Positions 7,885 through 14,542 are shown, numbered from the stretch's first letter. The stretch: DNA of 21,471 bases from DASPJL01 sp035628645 (GCA_035628645.1 DASPJL010000154.1:1-21471), one strand, 5' to 3'. The notes: generated by a model from the sequence alone, not told the origin. Numbers and translations: made by a program.

Positions 7885-8193
7885 CGGGATTTTTAGTGTG
7901 TTTTGGCTTAATTCTTTAATCGCTTCCTTTCGAGGGATTGTGATGGTTTTTTAACATCACTACTTGTCCTGATCTTTTAGGGATCTCACAATTCAATCTG
8001 TTATTTTGATGGCTTGATAGTTCCATTGCTTTTTGAAGAATTGTATAATCAAAAGAAGTCCAAGCGGATAAAAACTACATTATTTCATAATCCGTTTGTT
8101 ATCTAAAGGTTGGCCCTACATTAACAAATTGTTAAGTTTAATAAAAACCTATAGAAAAGGGGCAAGCATTTAATTCTTTTAATTAAGGAGAAT
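7885..8193. other. Non-coding region with overlapping hairpins
   Basis: 309 bases without a gene. GTGATG (7940-7945) pairs with CATCAC (7955-7960) over a 9-nt loop, and the overlapping ATTGTGA (7937-7943) pairs with TCACAAT (7986-7992), so two mutually exclusive folds are possible. The sequence just before (CGCTTCCTTTCGAGGGATTG, 7921-7940) resembles the dispersed intergenic repeat type seen near 6330. No clear promoter was found for the downstream gene. Confidence 0.4.
8185..8190 (+). promoter_or_regulatory. AAGGAG ribosome binding site
   Basis: AAGGAG lies only 3 nt before the ATG at 8194. The spacing is tight but supports this start, which also begins a good signal peptide. Confidence 0.4.
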
Positions 8194-9069
8194 ATGAAAG
8201 GAGCTAAGTTTATAATCTCGCTTTTTTTAATATTTATTTCCTGTTTTTCTTTTTCACAGAAGAAAGATAGCCCAGTTTTCATTGAGACGAGGCCTTTTCA
8301 AAATACTTTCCAGGAAAAGATATTTACTCAGCTTAAAACAGAGAAAGTGAATCCGCTCGCGGCGTTTCTATCTTTGGACCCCACTATGAGTGATGAAAAA
8401 TATAAGCGAGTAGCAGCAAATTTTAATTTGTTTTGTGAGAAACTGAAGGCAAAAAAACAGCGAAAGAAAGAAGAGAAGTTTCTAAAGTATGTTTTTTTTA
8501 AAGTACACAAAAAATACCTGAGGGAATACCAATTAAACTCTCCTCTGTTTAAAACATTTGAATTAGGCCAATATGATTGTGTTTCCGGTACGGCTATTTA
8601 TGCATTGATTTTACATAACCTCAACATTCCTTATATCATCAAAGAAACCAAATTTCATGTTTATCTTCTCACAGAAGCAGACGACAGGCAGGTTTTATTT
8701 GAGACTACAGATCCTGAAGATGGATTTATTACTGCACTGGCAAAGATCGAGGAGAGTGAAAAGAAGTACCAGGAAGATGAAGGTAGAAATAACAACTATT
8801 ACGTATTTAAGTCATCAATTAATGAAGCAATAAATTTAAAAGAACTTTCTGCGTTGGAATATTATAATATGGGCGTAGCGAGCTTTAACCAAAAGAACAT
8901 AGTTTCTTCGCTCGATTTTTTTGAAAAAGCGCTTAGACTTTACAAATCGCCCAGAATACAGGAAATTTTTATTAGGACACTGGAAGTATTGGAGAAGGAA
9001 GCCTATCAGTCAAAAAGCATAGGACTGGCTAACCGTTATCGGTATTATTCCAAAATAATTCAACAATAA
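8194..9069 (+). CDS. Secreted protein with transglutaminase-like domain and C-terminal TPR-like part
   Basis: 291 residues. The first 22 form a signal peptide (basic start, FIISLFLIFISCFSFS core). A central block contains a likely Cys-His-Asp triad of the transglutaminase-like fold: Cys129 in QYDCVSGTAIYALILHNLNI, His155 in KFHVYLL and Asp173 in TTDPEDG. The spacing and the small residues after the Cys fit that superfamily. A basic, lysine-rich stretch (84-96) precedes it. The C-terminal part (218-265, ALEYYNMGVASF...FFEKALRLY) looks like one or two TPR helices. It probably acts in the periplasm as a protease or a non-catalytic relative; substrate unknown. It ends 12 nt from the convergent cupin gene. 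Confidence 0.7.
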   Translation: MKGAKFIISLFLIFISCFSFSQKKDSPVFIETRPFQNTFQEKIFTQLKTEKVNPLAAFLSLDPTMSDEKYKRVAANFNLFCEKLKAKKQRKKEEKFLKYVFFKVHKKYLREYQLNSPLFKTFELGQYDCVSGTAIYALILHNLNIPYIIKETKFHVYLLTEADDRQVLFETTDPEDGFITALAKIEESEKKYQEDEGRNNNYYVFKSSINEAINLKELSALEYYNMGVASFNQKNIVSSLDFFEKALRLYKSPRIQEIFIRTLEVLEKEAYQSKSIGLANRYRYYSKIIQQ

Positions 9070-9081
9070 GTTGTGTATTGG

Positions 9082-9585
9082 CTACCTCGTTAAGGACAAA
9101 ATATTTGCTGAGTGGTCAGGAAATTTTTTTGAAAGCTCTTCTCTTTTAGCAAGCTCAAAATCTTTGAAATCAAAACCAGGAGAAACAGTACATCCGACCA
9201 GAGAGTATAAGACTGGGTTATTTACTTTGGCGGCAAACCAGGTATTCGCCGGCAGGCATATTTGAAATTCTTCCTGATTATCCGGATTTGATCCCAATAG
9301 TTTTTTTTCAAGGATACCTTCTTCAGAAAGAATGAAAATGGTAAGAGGACTGCCATAGAAAAAATGCCATATTTCCTCTGATTTTATTCTATGATACGCG
9401 GAAAAGTCATCTCCTTTCAACAAATAGTAAATGGAAGTGAATACGTTTCTTTTGCCGCTAAAACCTTTTAAGCTTTCTTGCGGTATTTCAAAATTCGACC
9501 TGTGTATTTCTTTAAAATATCCGCCTTCAGGATGCTTTTGGAGGCCCAACTTATCTATCCAATATTCGGCAGTTTGAGGAGTCAT
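9082..9585 (-). CDS. Cupin_5 / DUF985 family protein
   Basis: 167 residues, cytoplasmic, close to the usual family length. Recognisable family features run in order: LGLQKHPEGGYFKEIHRS (14-31), FTSIYYLL, AYHRIKSEEIWHFFYG (a cupin-type metal-site region), LPANTWFAA and YSLVGCTVSPGFDFKDFEL near the C-terminus. The fold is a single-domain beta-barrel cupin. Members are of unsettled function, perhaps epimerase-like or sugar-binding. It is followed on the same strand, upstream, by the ACC deaminase-like gene, 56 nt away. A TAnnTTTG element lies just 7 nt before its ATG. Confidence 0.85.
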   Translation of the reverse strand: MTPQTAEYWIDKLGLQKHPEGGYFKEIHRSNFEIPQESLKGFSGKRNVFTSIYYLLKGDDFSAYHRIKSEEIWHFFYGSPLTIFILSEEGILEKKLLGSNPDNQEEFQICLPANTWFAAKVNNPVLYSLVGCTVSPGFDFKDFELAKREELSKKFPDHSANILSLTR

Positions 9586-9592
9586 AGCAAAT

Positions 9593-9600
9593 CAAATTTA
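9593..9600 (-). promoter_or_regulatory. Candidate -7 element directly upstream of the cupin gene
   Basis: TAAATTTG on the minus strand fits TAnnTTTG, but ends 7 nt before the ATG; a CTG (9619-9621) takes the place of the -33 TTG. If used, the mRNA would have almost no leader. Confidence 0.3.
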
Positions 9601-9641
9601 ACAGCAAGTTAAAAAAATCAGATTATAATTAAGTTCGATAT

Positions 9642-10550
9642 TTAATGAATTAAGTTTCCAAATCTTTCATTAAATCCCACTATTCCTTGAAGTCCGCCGG
9701 TATGAACTGCTATAATTGTACTGCCATTGGGGAAATATCCCTTTTTTATTAAGTCATAAATACCAAACATCATTTTACCAGTATAAATGGGGTCCAATTG
9801 AATTCCATGTAACGCTTTAAACCTGTTAATAAAATCAATCAATAGGTTATTAAATTTTGCATATCCGCCAAAAGCATAATCGTTTGTAATTTTCCACGAG
9901 CTTTGGTTGTCACCGGTTAATTTGCGGACTTCATCTGTCAGATAGTCTGAATTTTTTAGTGCAGAAAATCCAAGAACAGAAAAGGCATTTTGTTTATTTG
10001 ATTGTATTAACCCTGCCACTGTTCCTCCCGTTCCTACAGCACAGCAAATAAAACTGAAGTTAATTTTAATATCATTAATTATTTCTGACGTTCCTTGTAT
10101 AGCAGGTTCATTCGTTCCACCTTCAGGAATAAAAATAAATTTTCCGAAAGTCTGTTCTATTGCTTTAAAATCATCCTCCGATAGCCCCTGTCTGAATTTA
10201 TCCCTGGGAAAATAGATGATTTCCATTCCATTTGCTTTTGCTGAATATAAAGTTGGATTCAGGGGCAGGTGTTCTTCTCCCCTTATTACACCCAATGTTT
10301 TAAAACCATATTCTTTTCCTGCAGCAGCCACTGCCGCTATATGGTTTGAAAATGCTCCACCTACCGTTAAGATTGTTTTCAGACCAGATTCTTGGGCTTT
10401 CAAAAAATTATACTTGAGCTTTCTCCACTTATTGCCCGAAATAAATGGATGAATTAAATCTTCACGTTTTACATATAAACTCACGCCAAAGGGTTGTAGT
10501 TCTTCGTCTTTAATTAATTCTACATAAGCTTCTCCGGGATTATCGAACAT
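9642..10550 (-). CDS. PLP-dependent ACC deaminase / D-cysteine desulfhydrase family enzyme
   Basis: 302 residues, fold type II PLP enzyme of the cytoplasm. Lys41 in ISGNKWRKLKY is the expected PLP Schiff-base lysine; GGAFSNH (64-70) follows as the substrate/cofactor loop; PEGGTNEPAIQGTSEI (142-157) and the phosphate-binding GTGGT (173-177) complete the pattern. Members deaminate 1-aminocyclopropane-1-carboxylate or release H2S from D-cysteine. In Bacteroidota such proteins are often annotated ACC deaminase, but D-cysteine desulfhydrase is at least as likely, and sequence alone does not settle it. It is somewhat shorter than classical ACC deaminases (about 338). No linked amino-acid genes are present. 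Confidence 0.85.
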   Translation of the reverse strand: MFDNPGEAYVELIKDEELQPFGVSLYVKREDLIHPFISGNKWRKLKYNFLKAQESGLKTILTVGGAFSNHIAAVAAAGKEYGFKTLGVIRGEEHLPLNPTLYSAKANGMEIIYFPRDKFRQGLSEDDFKAIEQTFGKFIFIPEGGTNEPAIQGTSEIINDIKINFSFICCAVGTGGTVAGLIQSNKQNAFSVLGFSALKNSDYLTDEVRKLTGDNQSSWKITNDYAFGGYAKFNNLLIDFINRFKALHGIQLDPIYTGKMMFGIYDLIKKGYFPNGSTIIAVHTGGLQGIVGFNERFGNLIH

Positions 10551-10554
10551 AGGG

Positions 10555-10562
10555 CAAAGGTA
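10555..10562 (-). promoter_or_regulatory. Candidate -7 element directly upstream of the PLP enzyme gene
   Basis: TACCTTTG on the minus strand fits TAnnTTTG and lies 4 nt before the ATG. TTG at 10586-10588 is 23 nt upstream, at the long end of the accepted spacing. A nearly leaderless transcript would result. Confidence 0.3.
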
Positions 10563-10633
10563 GCAAAGAGGTAAAAAGATCCATACAAGTGTTTATAGTA
10601 AACGTATTCCCATCCTGGCAATTTTAATTATTC

Positions 10634-10690
10634 GAGGTTAACCTCCTCGCAAGAGCAATTCTTGAGGCAAAGACAAATTTTTTTAAAAAG
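10634..10690. other. Hairpin-rich stretch before the peptide genes
   Basis: CGAGG/CCTCG (about 10634-10650), which includes the palindrome GAGGTTAACCTC, is followed by CAAGA/TCTTG over a 5-nt loop and then by a T-run near 10679-10685. On the plus strand this could shield the peptide genes from upstream transcription. It also resembles the worn intergenic repeats seen elsewhere in the window. I see no convincing promoter between here and 10783. Confidence 0.35.
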
Positions 10691-10782
10691 AATATTAATA
10701 AAATCAACGACTATCATTTTTTGAAAGTCGCTCATTTTATAATTGTTTATTCAATTTTTTGTACAACCTAAAAAAATAATTT

Positions 10783-10947
10783 ATGAACAATCTAGAAAAA
10801 TTTGACTCCCAGGAGTTGACCATTGATGAAATGAAAAGCATAAACGGAGGTTTTGTCTGTGGCGGCCTTTGTGTTTTCGGCATTGTAGCAGGCGCCGGTT
10901 TAGTTGGTGTTGGTGTAGGATATGCACTGGCTTGGGCGTTGGACTAA
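10783..10947 (+). CDS. Double-glycine leader bacteriocin-like peptide 1
   Basis: A 54-codon gene. The first 23 residues form a GG leader: MNNLEKFDSQELTIDEMKSI followed by NGG, matching the Bacteroidota type with F.xQEL and an E-M-x-x-I-N-G-G end. Cleavage after Gly23 would release a 31-residue core. The core starts FVCGGLC (Cys26 and Cys30) and continues as a hydrophobic, glycine-rich helix with repeated GxG and GxxxG spacing (33-46), ending ALAWALD. It resembles class IIb (lactobin/cerein-type) two-peptide bacteriocins. The C39 exporter at 14543-16708 is the obvious processing partner. A near copy of the gene follows 50 nt later. Toxic activity is inferred; a signalling role is possible. Confidence 0.82.
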   Translation: MNNLEKFDSQELTIDEMKSINGGFVCGGLCVFGIVAGAGLVGVGVGYALAWALD

Positions 10948-11032
10948 TGCTAGTGGATAAATTTTTTAATTAATGTTTAAACCTAAAAACCGAAAAAATG
11001 AACAATCTAGAAAAATTTGACTCTCAGGAGTT
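10783..11032 (+). repeat. Direct repeat: duplicated 5' ends of the two peptide genes
   Basis: The first 36 nt of both genes (10783-10818 and 10998-11033) are identical except for one base (CCC versus CTC), and the preceding A-rich leader also shares AACCTAAAAA. The later leader and core codons differ in many third positions. This points to a duplication with the 5' end kept alike by selection or gene conversion. Confidence 0.75.
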
Positions 11033-11159
11033 AACAATCAGCGAAATGAGAGAAATAAATGGTGGATTTATTTGTGGAGGAGTTTGTATTGTAGCTATTG
11101 CAGCGGGCGCTGCATTTATAACAGGTGTTGGCATAGGTGTTGCCCTTTACAACGAGTAG
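10998..11159 (+). CDS. Double-glycine leader bacteriocin-like peptide 2
   Basis: A 53-codon gene, paralogous to the one 50 nt upstream. The leader differs in only three residues (ISEMREI for IDEMKSI) and ends NGG at 21-23. The 30-residue core begins FICGGVC (Cys26, Cys30), then runs IVAIAAGAAFITGVGIGVAL, a glycine- and alanine-rich helix, and ends YNE. The CGGxC spacing is the same as in peptide 1, while the rest of the core has diverged, as expected for two complementary peptides. A strong terminator follows 10 nt after the stop. No cysteine other than the two is present, so one intramolecular disulfide is the simplest possibility. Confidence 0.82.
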   Translation: MNNLEKFDSQELTISEMREINGGFICGGVCIVAIAAGAAFITGVGIGVALYNE

Positions 11160-11168
11160 ATTTTCAAG

Positions 11169-11207
11169 AGTTAGCTTTGCTTCCATAGCAAAGCTAACTT
11201 CCTTTTT
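11169..11207 (+). terminator. Intrinsic terminator after the peptide genes
   Basis: GTTAGCTTTGC (11170-11180) and GCAAAGCTAAC (11188-11198) form a perfect 11-bp stem, extended by an A-T pair, with a 7-nt loop, followed by TTCCTTTTT. It separates the two peptides from the downstream genes, so the peptides can be made in excess over the accessory proteins. Confidence 0.85.
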
Positions 11208-11284
11208 AATAAAGGGTAAAATAAAACTTACAATTATTGCCGTAAAAGAATTTGATCGTTAACTCTCCTATAAATAAAACACAC

Positions 11285-11452
11285 ATGGAATTTAAAATAC
11301 CTTCTTTCGAAATTACTAGCGATAACCAGACAATTATAATTGCTATTGTCTCAGCATTTGTATTCTTGGGACTATCAGGCTTAGGGTTATCAGCAATTAA
11401 GAAAAATTATACTTCTCTTGACAACACCTCGAAGACCGTTAGGAAAAAGTAA
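11285..11452 (+). CDS. 55-aa single-helix membrane protein, candidate immunity protein
   Basis: From the ATG at 11285 there are 55 residues. An in-frame TTG at 11252 would add 11 residues, but the ATG gives a more natural start. Polar N-terminal residues 1-16 are followed by one hydrophobic helix (about 17-38, TIIIAIVSAFVFLGLSGLGL) and a basic C-terminal tail (KK, VRKK), which predicts a cytoplasmic C-terminus. It has no cysteine and no GG leader. No family is recognised. Its place directly after the peptide genes makes an immunity or accessory role reasonable, but this is position-based inference. It could also be a small peptide of another kind. Confidence 0.6.
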   Translation: MEFKIPSFEITSDNQTIIIAIVSAFVFLGLSGLGLSAIKKNYTSLDNTSKTVRKK

Positions 11453-11566
11453 TAATAAAAAACCTATTATCGGTTCATTCATTTGATTTATTAGCTTAAA
11501 TTAAAAACTAAAGAGAGATCTGAGCTAAGATTTCAGTTAATTTTACCATAATATGTTGTAAGACAG

Positions 11567-11980
11567 ATGCTAAAAAAATTGTTTTATGGTTTTGGTTTTG
11601 AAGCCGAGGGTGAATTCTACAAAAAGTTCGGTGTTCACAAATTCAAAAAGATTGTTCCCTTTGGAGACTACTGGCTTTCACTGTACAACTATTTTTTCTC
11701 GCAGCAACTGCGGCTTATTTCAAACCAAAGGAGTGCTGAAGTATGGGTGATTTTTACCCTCTCTGTCGAAATACTTCATTTGTTGGGCTTGATAATCATG
11801 TTGTATTTTATGGTGGATTCTTTGGAACAAAATGATTATTCGGGATTTATTAAAACCACACTGATCAATGTACTGATAAACTTGTATCCGCTTTTTGTCC
11901 AGCGATACAACAGGTTAAGAATATTGAAAATTTTTAAATTGACATTACAGGACTTACAAAATGTCAAGATTGTAATCTGA
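11567..11980 (+). CDS. Small membrane protein, CrtO-acyltransferase-like (PF18927-type), candidate immunity protein
   Basis: 137 residues with two predicted helices, about 59-84 and 95-113. Features in order: KKFGVHKFKKIVPFGDYW (19-36), an E-x-x-H pair at Glu68 and His71 in the first helix, and NLYPLFVQRYNRLR (105-118). This pattern is shared, as I recall, by the glycosyl-4,4'-diaponeurosporenoate acyltransferase (CrtO) family, to which many small membrane proteins of unknown role are assigned. There are no carotenoid genes nearby. Its position after the peptides and 21 nt before the next gene suggests a role in the peptide system, possibly immunity. That remains inference. Confidence 0.65.
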   Translation: MLKKLFYGFGFEAEGEFYKKFGVHKFKKIVPFGDYWLSLYNYFFSQQLRLISNQRSAEVWVIFTLSVEILHLLGLIIMLYFMVDSLEQNDYSGFIKTTLINVLINLYPLFVQRYNRLRILKIFKLTLQDLQNVKIVI

Positions 11981-12001
11981 GGAAGCTAAAAATAGAAAAA
12001 A

Positions 12002-12568
12002 ATGAAATCTAATATACTGATACACATAACAAAAGAAAGTGAAATTCAAGGAAAGAAAATCGTTTCCGATGAATATATAACAGATTTATTTGTCTACACC
12101 AAGATGCCCAAAGTGAGCCTTCTTTTTAGGAAAGACACAAAAAAATTATACACTGTAGACGAAGAGCAAAAGAAGTTAATAGAAACCAAAACGAACGATC
12201 TCCAGGTAAGCCAGATCCGTCAGGTAAAGTCAATGATTATGACAATGGACATACAGGAAAGCGAGGTTGGCGAAAAGAAGAAATATAAAATCGAAGGTAA
12301 GGGCAATTCCATTGCCATTAACGGTGAAGTGATGACGATACGGATAAAAGGATTAGAGGAAACAATAAATCACCTTGTTTACCAGGATACAAAGAAAACA
12401 TCCTTATTTGAACTCTCCCTGGAAGAAGATGAATTGATCGAAAATAGTTTTCTAACGATGAATATTCAAGGCAATGCAGTTCAATCAAAAACAATCACCA
12501 CAAGTATTCGCGTCATTGAGAACAACAGGAATGAATTTGACCATATATATAATTACCATTTAAACTAA
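12002..12568 (+). CDS. 188-aa protein of unknown function in the peptide cluster
   Basis: 188 residues from an ATG 21 nt after the preceding gene, ending 27 nt before the VKOR gene, so it is probably in the same operon. No signal peptide, membrane helix or cysteine is seen. The composition suggests alternating beta strands (LFVYTKMPKVSLLFRKDTK, KLYTVDEEQKKLIETKT, YKIEGKGNSIAINGEVMTIRI). The middle part is loosely like DUF4412/LolA-type half-barrels, in which a 'KKLYTVDEEQKK'-like turn is common, but I would not claim membership. A role as a cytoplasmic chaperone or scaffold for the peptides is possible and unproven. Confidence 0.6.
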   Translation: MKSNILIHITKESEIQGKKIVSDEYITDLFVYTKMPKVSLLFRKDTKKLYTVDEEQKKLIETKTNDLQVSQIRQVKSMIMTMDIQESEVGEKKKYKIEGKGNSIAINGEVMTIRIKGLEETINHLVYQDTKKTSLFELSLEEDELIENSFLTMNIQGNAVQSKTITTSIRVIENNRNEFDHIYNYHLN

Positions 12569-12595
12569 TCAACAGACAATTGTGAAGGCTTGAAC

Positions 12596-14188
12596 ATGAA
12601 TTATTCTTCTGCGTCAATTTTAGAACAGGATACTTTAGTTAAAGTAGCTCAATTTGCCATCAGGTATCTAAAGCTAAGTATATCTGATACTAAAATTGAA
12701 GATCTGCTTTTGAAGCATCCAGATTATCCTAATATTTCTTCTATTTCCGGCGTTCTGTCCAGCCTCAATATTAAAAACAAAGCAGTCCGGATAAATAGTC
12801 AGCAACTTCTGGATTTGAACCCATGTTTCTTTGCATTTTTAATGGGTCAGGGTTTGGTATTTGTAACGGAAATTTCTTCCGGTGGCGTAAAATATTATAG
12901 CCCAAATAAAGGAATGGTTTCCGAGTCCGTTGACCGGTTTAATGAAAAATGGAATGGAATAACCCTCCTTTTTGATTCAACAGAAGCCAGTAAAGAGAAT
13001 AACTTCAGACAAAAAAACCTCATAAAAAAAGGCAAGGCCATTCGGACGATAGCTGCTGTTGGGCTATTGATAACCCTTTTGTCATCGCCTTTCCTTATTG
13101 CAGGATTTCGCATGGCCGGTCTTTTATTTTTAGTAAAATTTTTAGGTGTAATACTATGTGTTGCCTTGGTAAAAATTACTTTGAATGGTGAAAGTAGGCT
13201 GTCGAAATTTTGTCAAATTGGTGACAAATTCAATTGTAAGGCGGTTTTGAATTCCTCAACTTCAAAGTTGTTTGGTTGGATTTCATTATCAGATATTGGT
13301 ATGGTTTATTTTGCAGGAGGGGTTGTTTCAATTTTACTTGGCATATTATTAAATCTATCCCCTTCCGTTGTTGCAATTCTTTCAATATTGGCATTTGTAA
13401 CATTGCCTTTTACCCTTTATTCCGTATATCATCAGGCATTTTCAATAAAAAAGTGGTGTCTGCTATGCCTCACCGTTCTATCTCTTCTATGGATAGAGGC
13501 TATAGCTATGTTTATTTATATAATGGATTTTGGATTACTTGTTCCTGATATAAAGGGACTTATAATTATTCTTGTTTCCTTCATGAGTGCTACAGTTGTT
13601 TTTTCTTATGCAAAGGAGCTTTTTGCAGCAGGCAAATTATTCAAAGATTATAAGTATAGATTTTATAGGGTAATTGGTAATAAAGAGGTTTTTAACGTAT
13701 TACAAGAAAAAGAATCCTTGATAACTAGTGATTTTAATGGGAATCATATTGCAATTGGTAAAACTAATGCAGAGAATAAAATATTATTCGTGTTAAATCC
13801 ATATTGCGAAATTTGTGGTAAAGAATACAATCAATTGATGGAACTGTATCGTAATCACCCTTCAAATCTCAACATCTCAATTCTTTTTGCGGGAAACTTA
13901 ATAAAAGATGATTTGATAAATAAAGTATCTTCCTTAATGATTGAACTATACTATTTGCTGGGAGAATCGGAATTTTGCAAAGTCTTAAGCAATTGGTTTG
14001 AGCAACAAAATTTTGAAAAATTAAAGGCAAAACATCAAATCCAATATTCGGACCGTTCCTTAAAAACATTCAATGAACATTTGTTATGGCTTCATCAAAT
14101 GAACATCAAACAAACACCATTTCTATTATTCAATAATAGAAGACTTGCTTCTCCTTACTCAATAGAGCAATTAAGTAATTTTCTATAG
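12596..14188 (+). CDS. Membrane thiol oxidase: degenerate C39-like domain, VKOR domain and thioredoxin-like domain
   Basis: 530 residues from the ATG at 12596; a TTG two codons upstream is less likely. Residues about 10-128 resemble a C39 peptidase domain (KVAQFAIRYLKL, HPDYPNISSISGVLSSLNIK, W.GI.LLFD) but lack the DCGAAC cysteine and the catalytic His. Five or six membrane helices (about 150-336) make a VKOR domain with the loop cysteines Cys206 and Cys214 (FCQIGDKFNC) and the redox pair WCLLC (Cys288, Cys291). The C-terminal thioredoxin-like domain has NPYCEIC (Cys404, Cys407) and QTPFLLFN with the cis-Pro (508). It should make disulfides, passing electrons to quinone. In this cluster the likely substrates are the CGGxC peptides. 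Confidence 0.85.
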   Translation: MNYSSASILEQDTLVKVAQFAIRYLKLSISDTKIEDLLLKHPDYPNISSISGVLSSLNIKNKAVRINSQQLLDLNPCFFAFLMGQGLVFVTEISSGGVKYYSPNKGMVSESVDRFNEKWNGITLLFDSTEASKENNFRQKNLIKKGKAIRTIAAVGLLITLLSSPFLIAGFRMAGLLFLVKFLGVILCVALVKITLNGESRLSKFCQIGDKFNCKAVLNSSTSKLFGWISLSDIGMVYFAGGVVSILLGILLNLSPSVVAILSILAFVTLPFTLYSVYHQAFSIKKWCLLCLTVLSLLWIEAIAMFIYIMDFGLLVPDIKGLIIILVSFMSATVVFSYAKELFAAGKLFKDYKYRFYRVIGNKEVFNVLQEKESLITSDFNGNHIAIGKTNAENKILFVLNPYCEICGKEYNQLMELYRNHPSNLNISILFAGNLIKDDLINKVSSLMIELYYLLGESEFCKVLSNWFEQQNFEKLKAKHQIQYSDRSLKTFNEHLLWLHQMNIKQTPFLLFNNRRLASPYSIEQLSNFL

Positions 14189-14194
14189 TTGGAT

Positions 14195-14536
14195 TTAAGC
14201 GTCATATAATTTTGAATTCCTAAAAGGAATTGACTGGACCAGATAAGAAAAGGAATTGAAAAAGCCTGCTTGAATATCCTTTGCCTCTCCTTCCGATATA
14301 TCCTTGGTATAAAAACCAAATTTAAAGGTAACCTGTGTTTCATATACATAGGTTTGTCTGGAAATATTGTAAATAATAGGTGCGTCCAACTGTCTCATTG
14401 TATCTAAAATTCGATAAAGAGTGGTCTCAGATACCTCTAATTTAGTGGCAAGTTGCTTTGGAGTTCCCGTGCATTTTAGTCGGATTAGTCGGTCTATTCG
14501 CTCCAGGATCTTAATTTGTTCTGATAACTTACTCAT
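14195..14536 (-). CDS. Small HTH transcriptional regulator of the peptide cluster
   Basis: 113 residues. A helix-turn-helix lies at about 8-50 (ILERIDRLIRLKCTGTPKQL, then ATKLEVSETTLYRILDTMRQL), of the HTH_11/DeoR-like type, with YRILD as the recognition helix end. The tail (IIYNISRQTYVYETQVTFKFGF) is seen in similar short regulators from Bacteroidota. No ligand or dimerisation domain is apparent. It is the last gene of the export operon, 6 nt after the exporter, and its stop lies 6 nt from that of the convergent VKOR gene. It probably controls the export operon, the peptide genes, or both; activator or repressor cannot be told. Confidence 0.75.
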   Translation of the reverse strand: MSKLSEQIKILERIDRLIRLKCTGTPKQLATKLEVSETTLYRILDTMRQLDAPIIYNISRQTYVYETQVTFKFGFYTKDISEGEAKDIQAGFFNSFSYLVQSIPFRNSKLYDA

Positions 14537-14542
14537 AGATAG

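Noticed and set aside
9071..9265. A 64-codon plus-strand frame after the transglutaminase-like gene
   Set aside because: It lies opposite the conserved C-terminal part of the cupin_5 gene.
10783..11159. Lanthipeptide or sactipeptide precursor
   Set aside because: The cores have two cysteines and few Ser/Thr, and the neighbourhood has no LanB/C/M or radical SAM gene.
13276..13548. A 90-codon frame within the VKOR gene
   Set aside because: It is a frame-shifted shadow of the membrane-helix region; the real frame has all VKOR motifs.
14215..14231. Perfect hairpin AATTCCT/AGGAATT as a terminator for the convergent operons
   Set aside because: It lies inside the HTH coding region, and no T-run follows on either strand.
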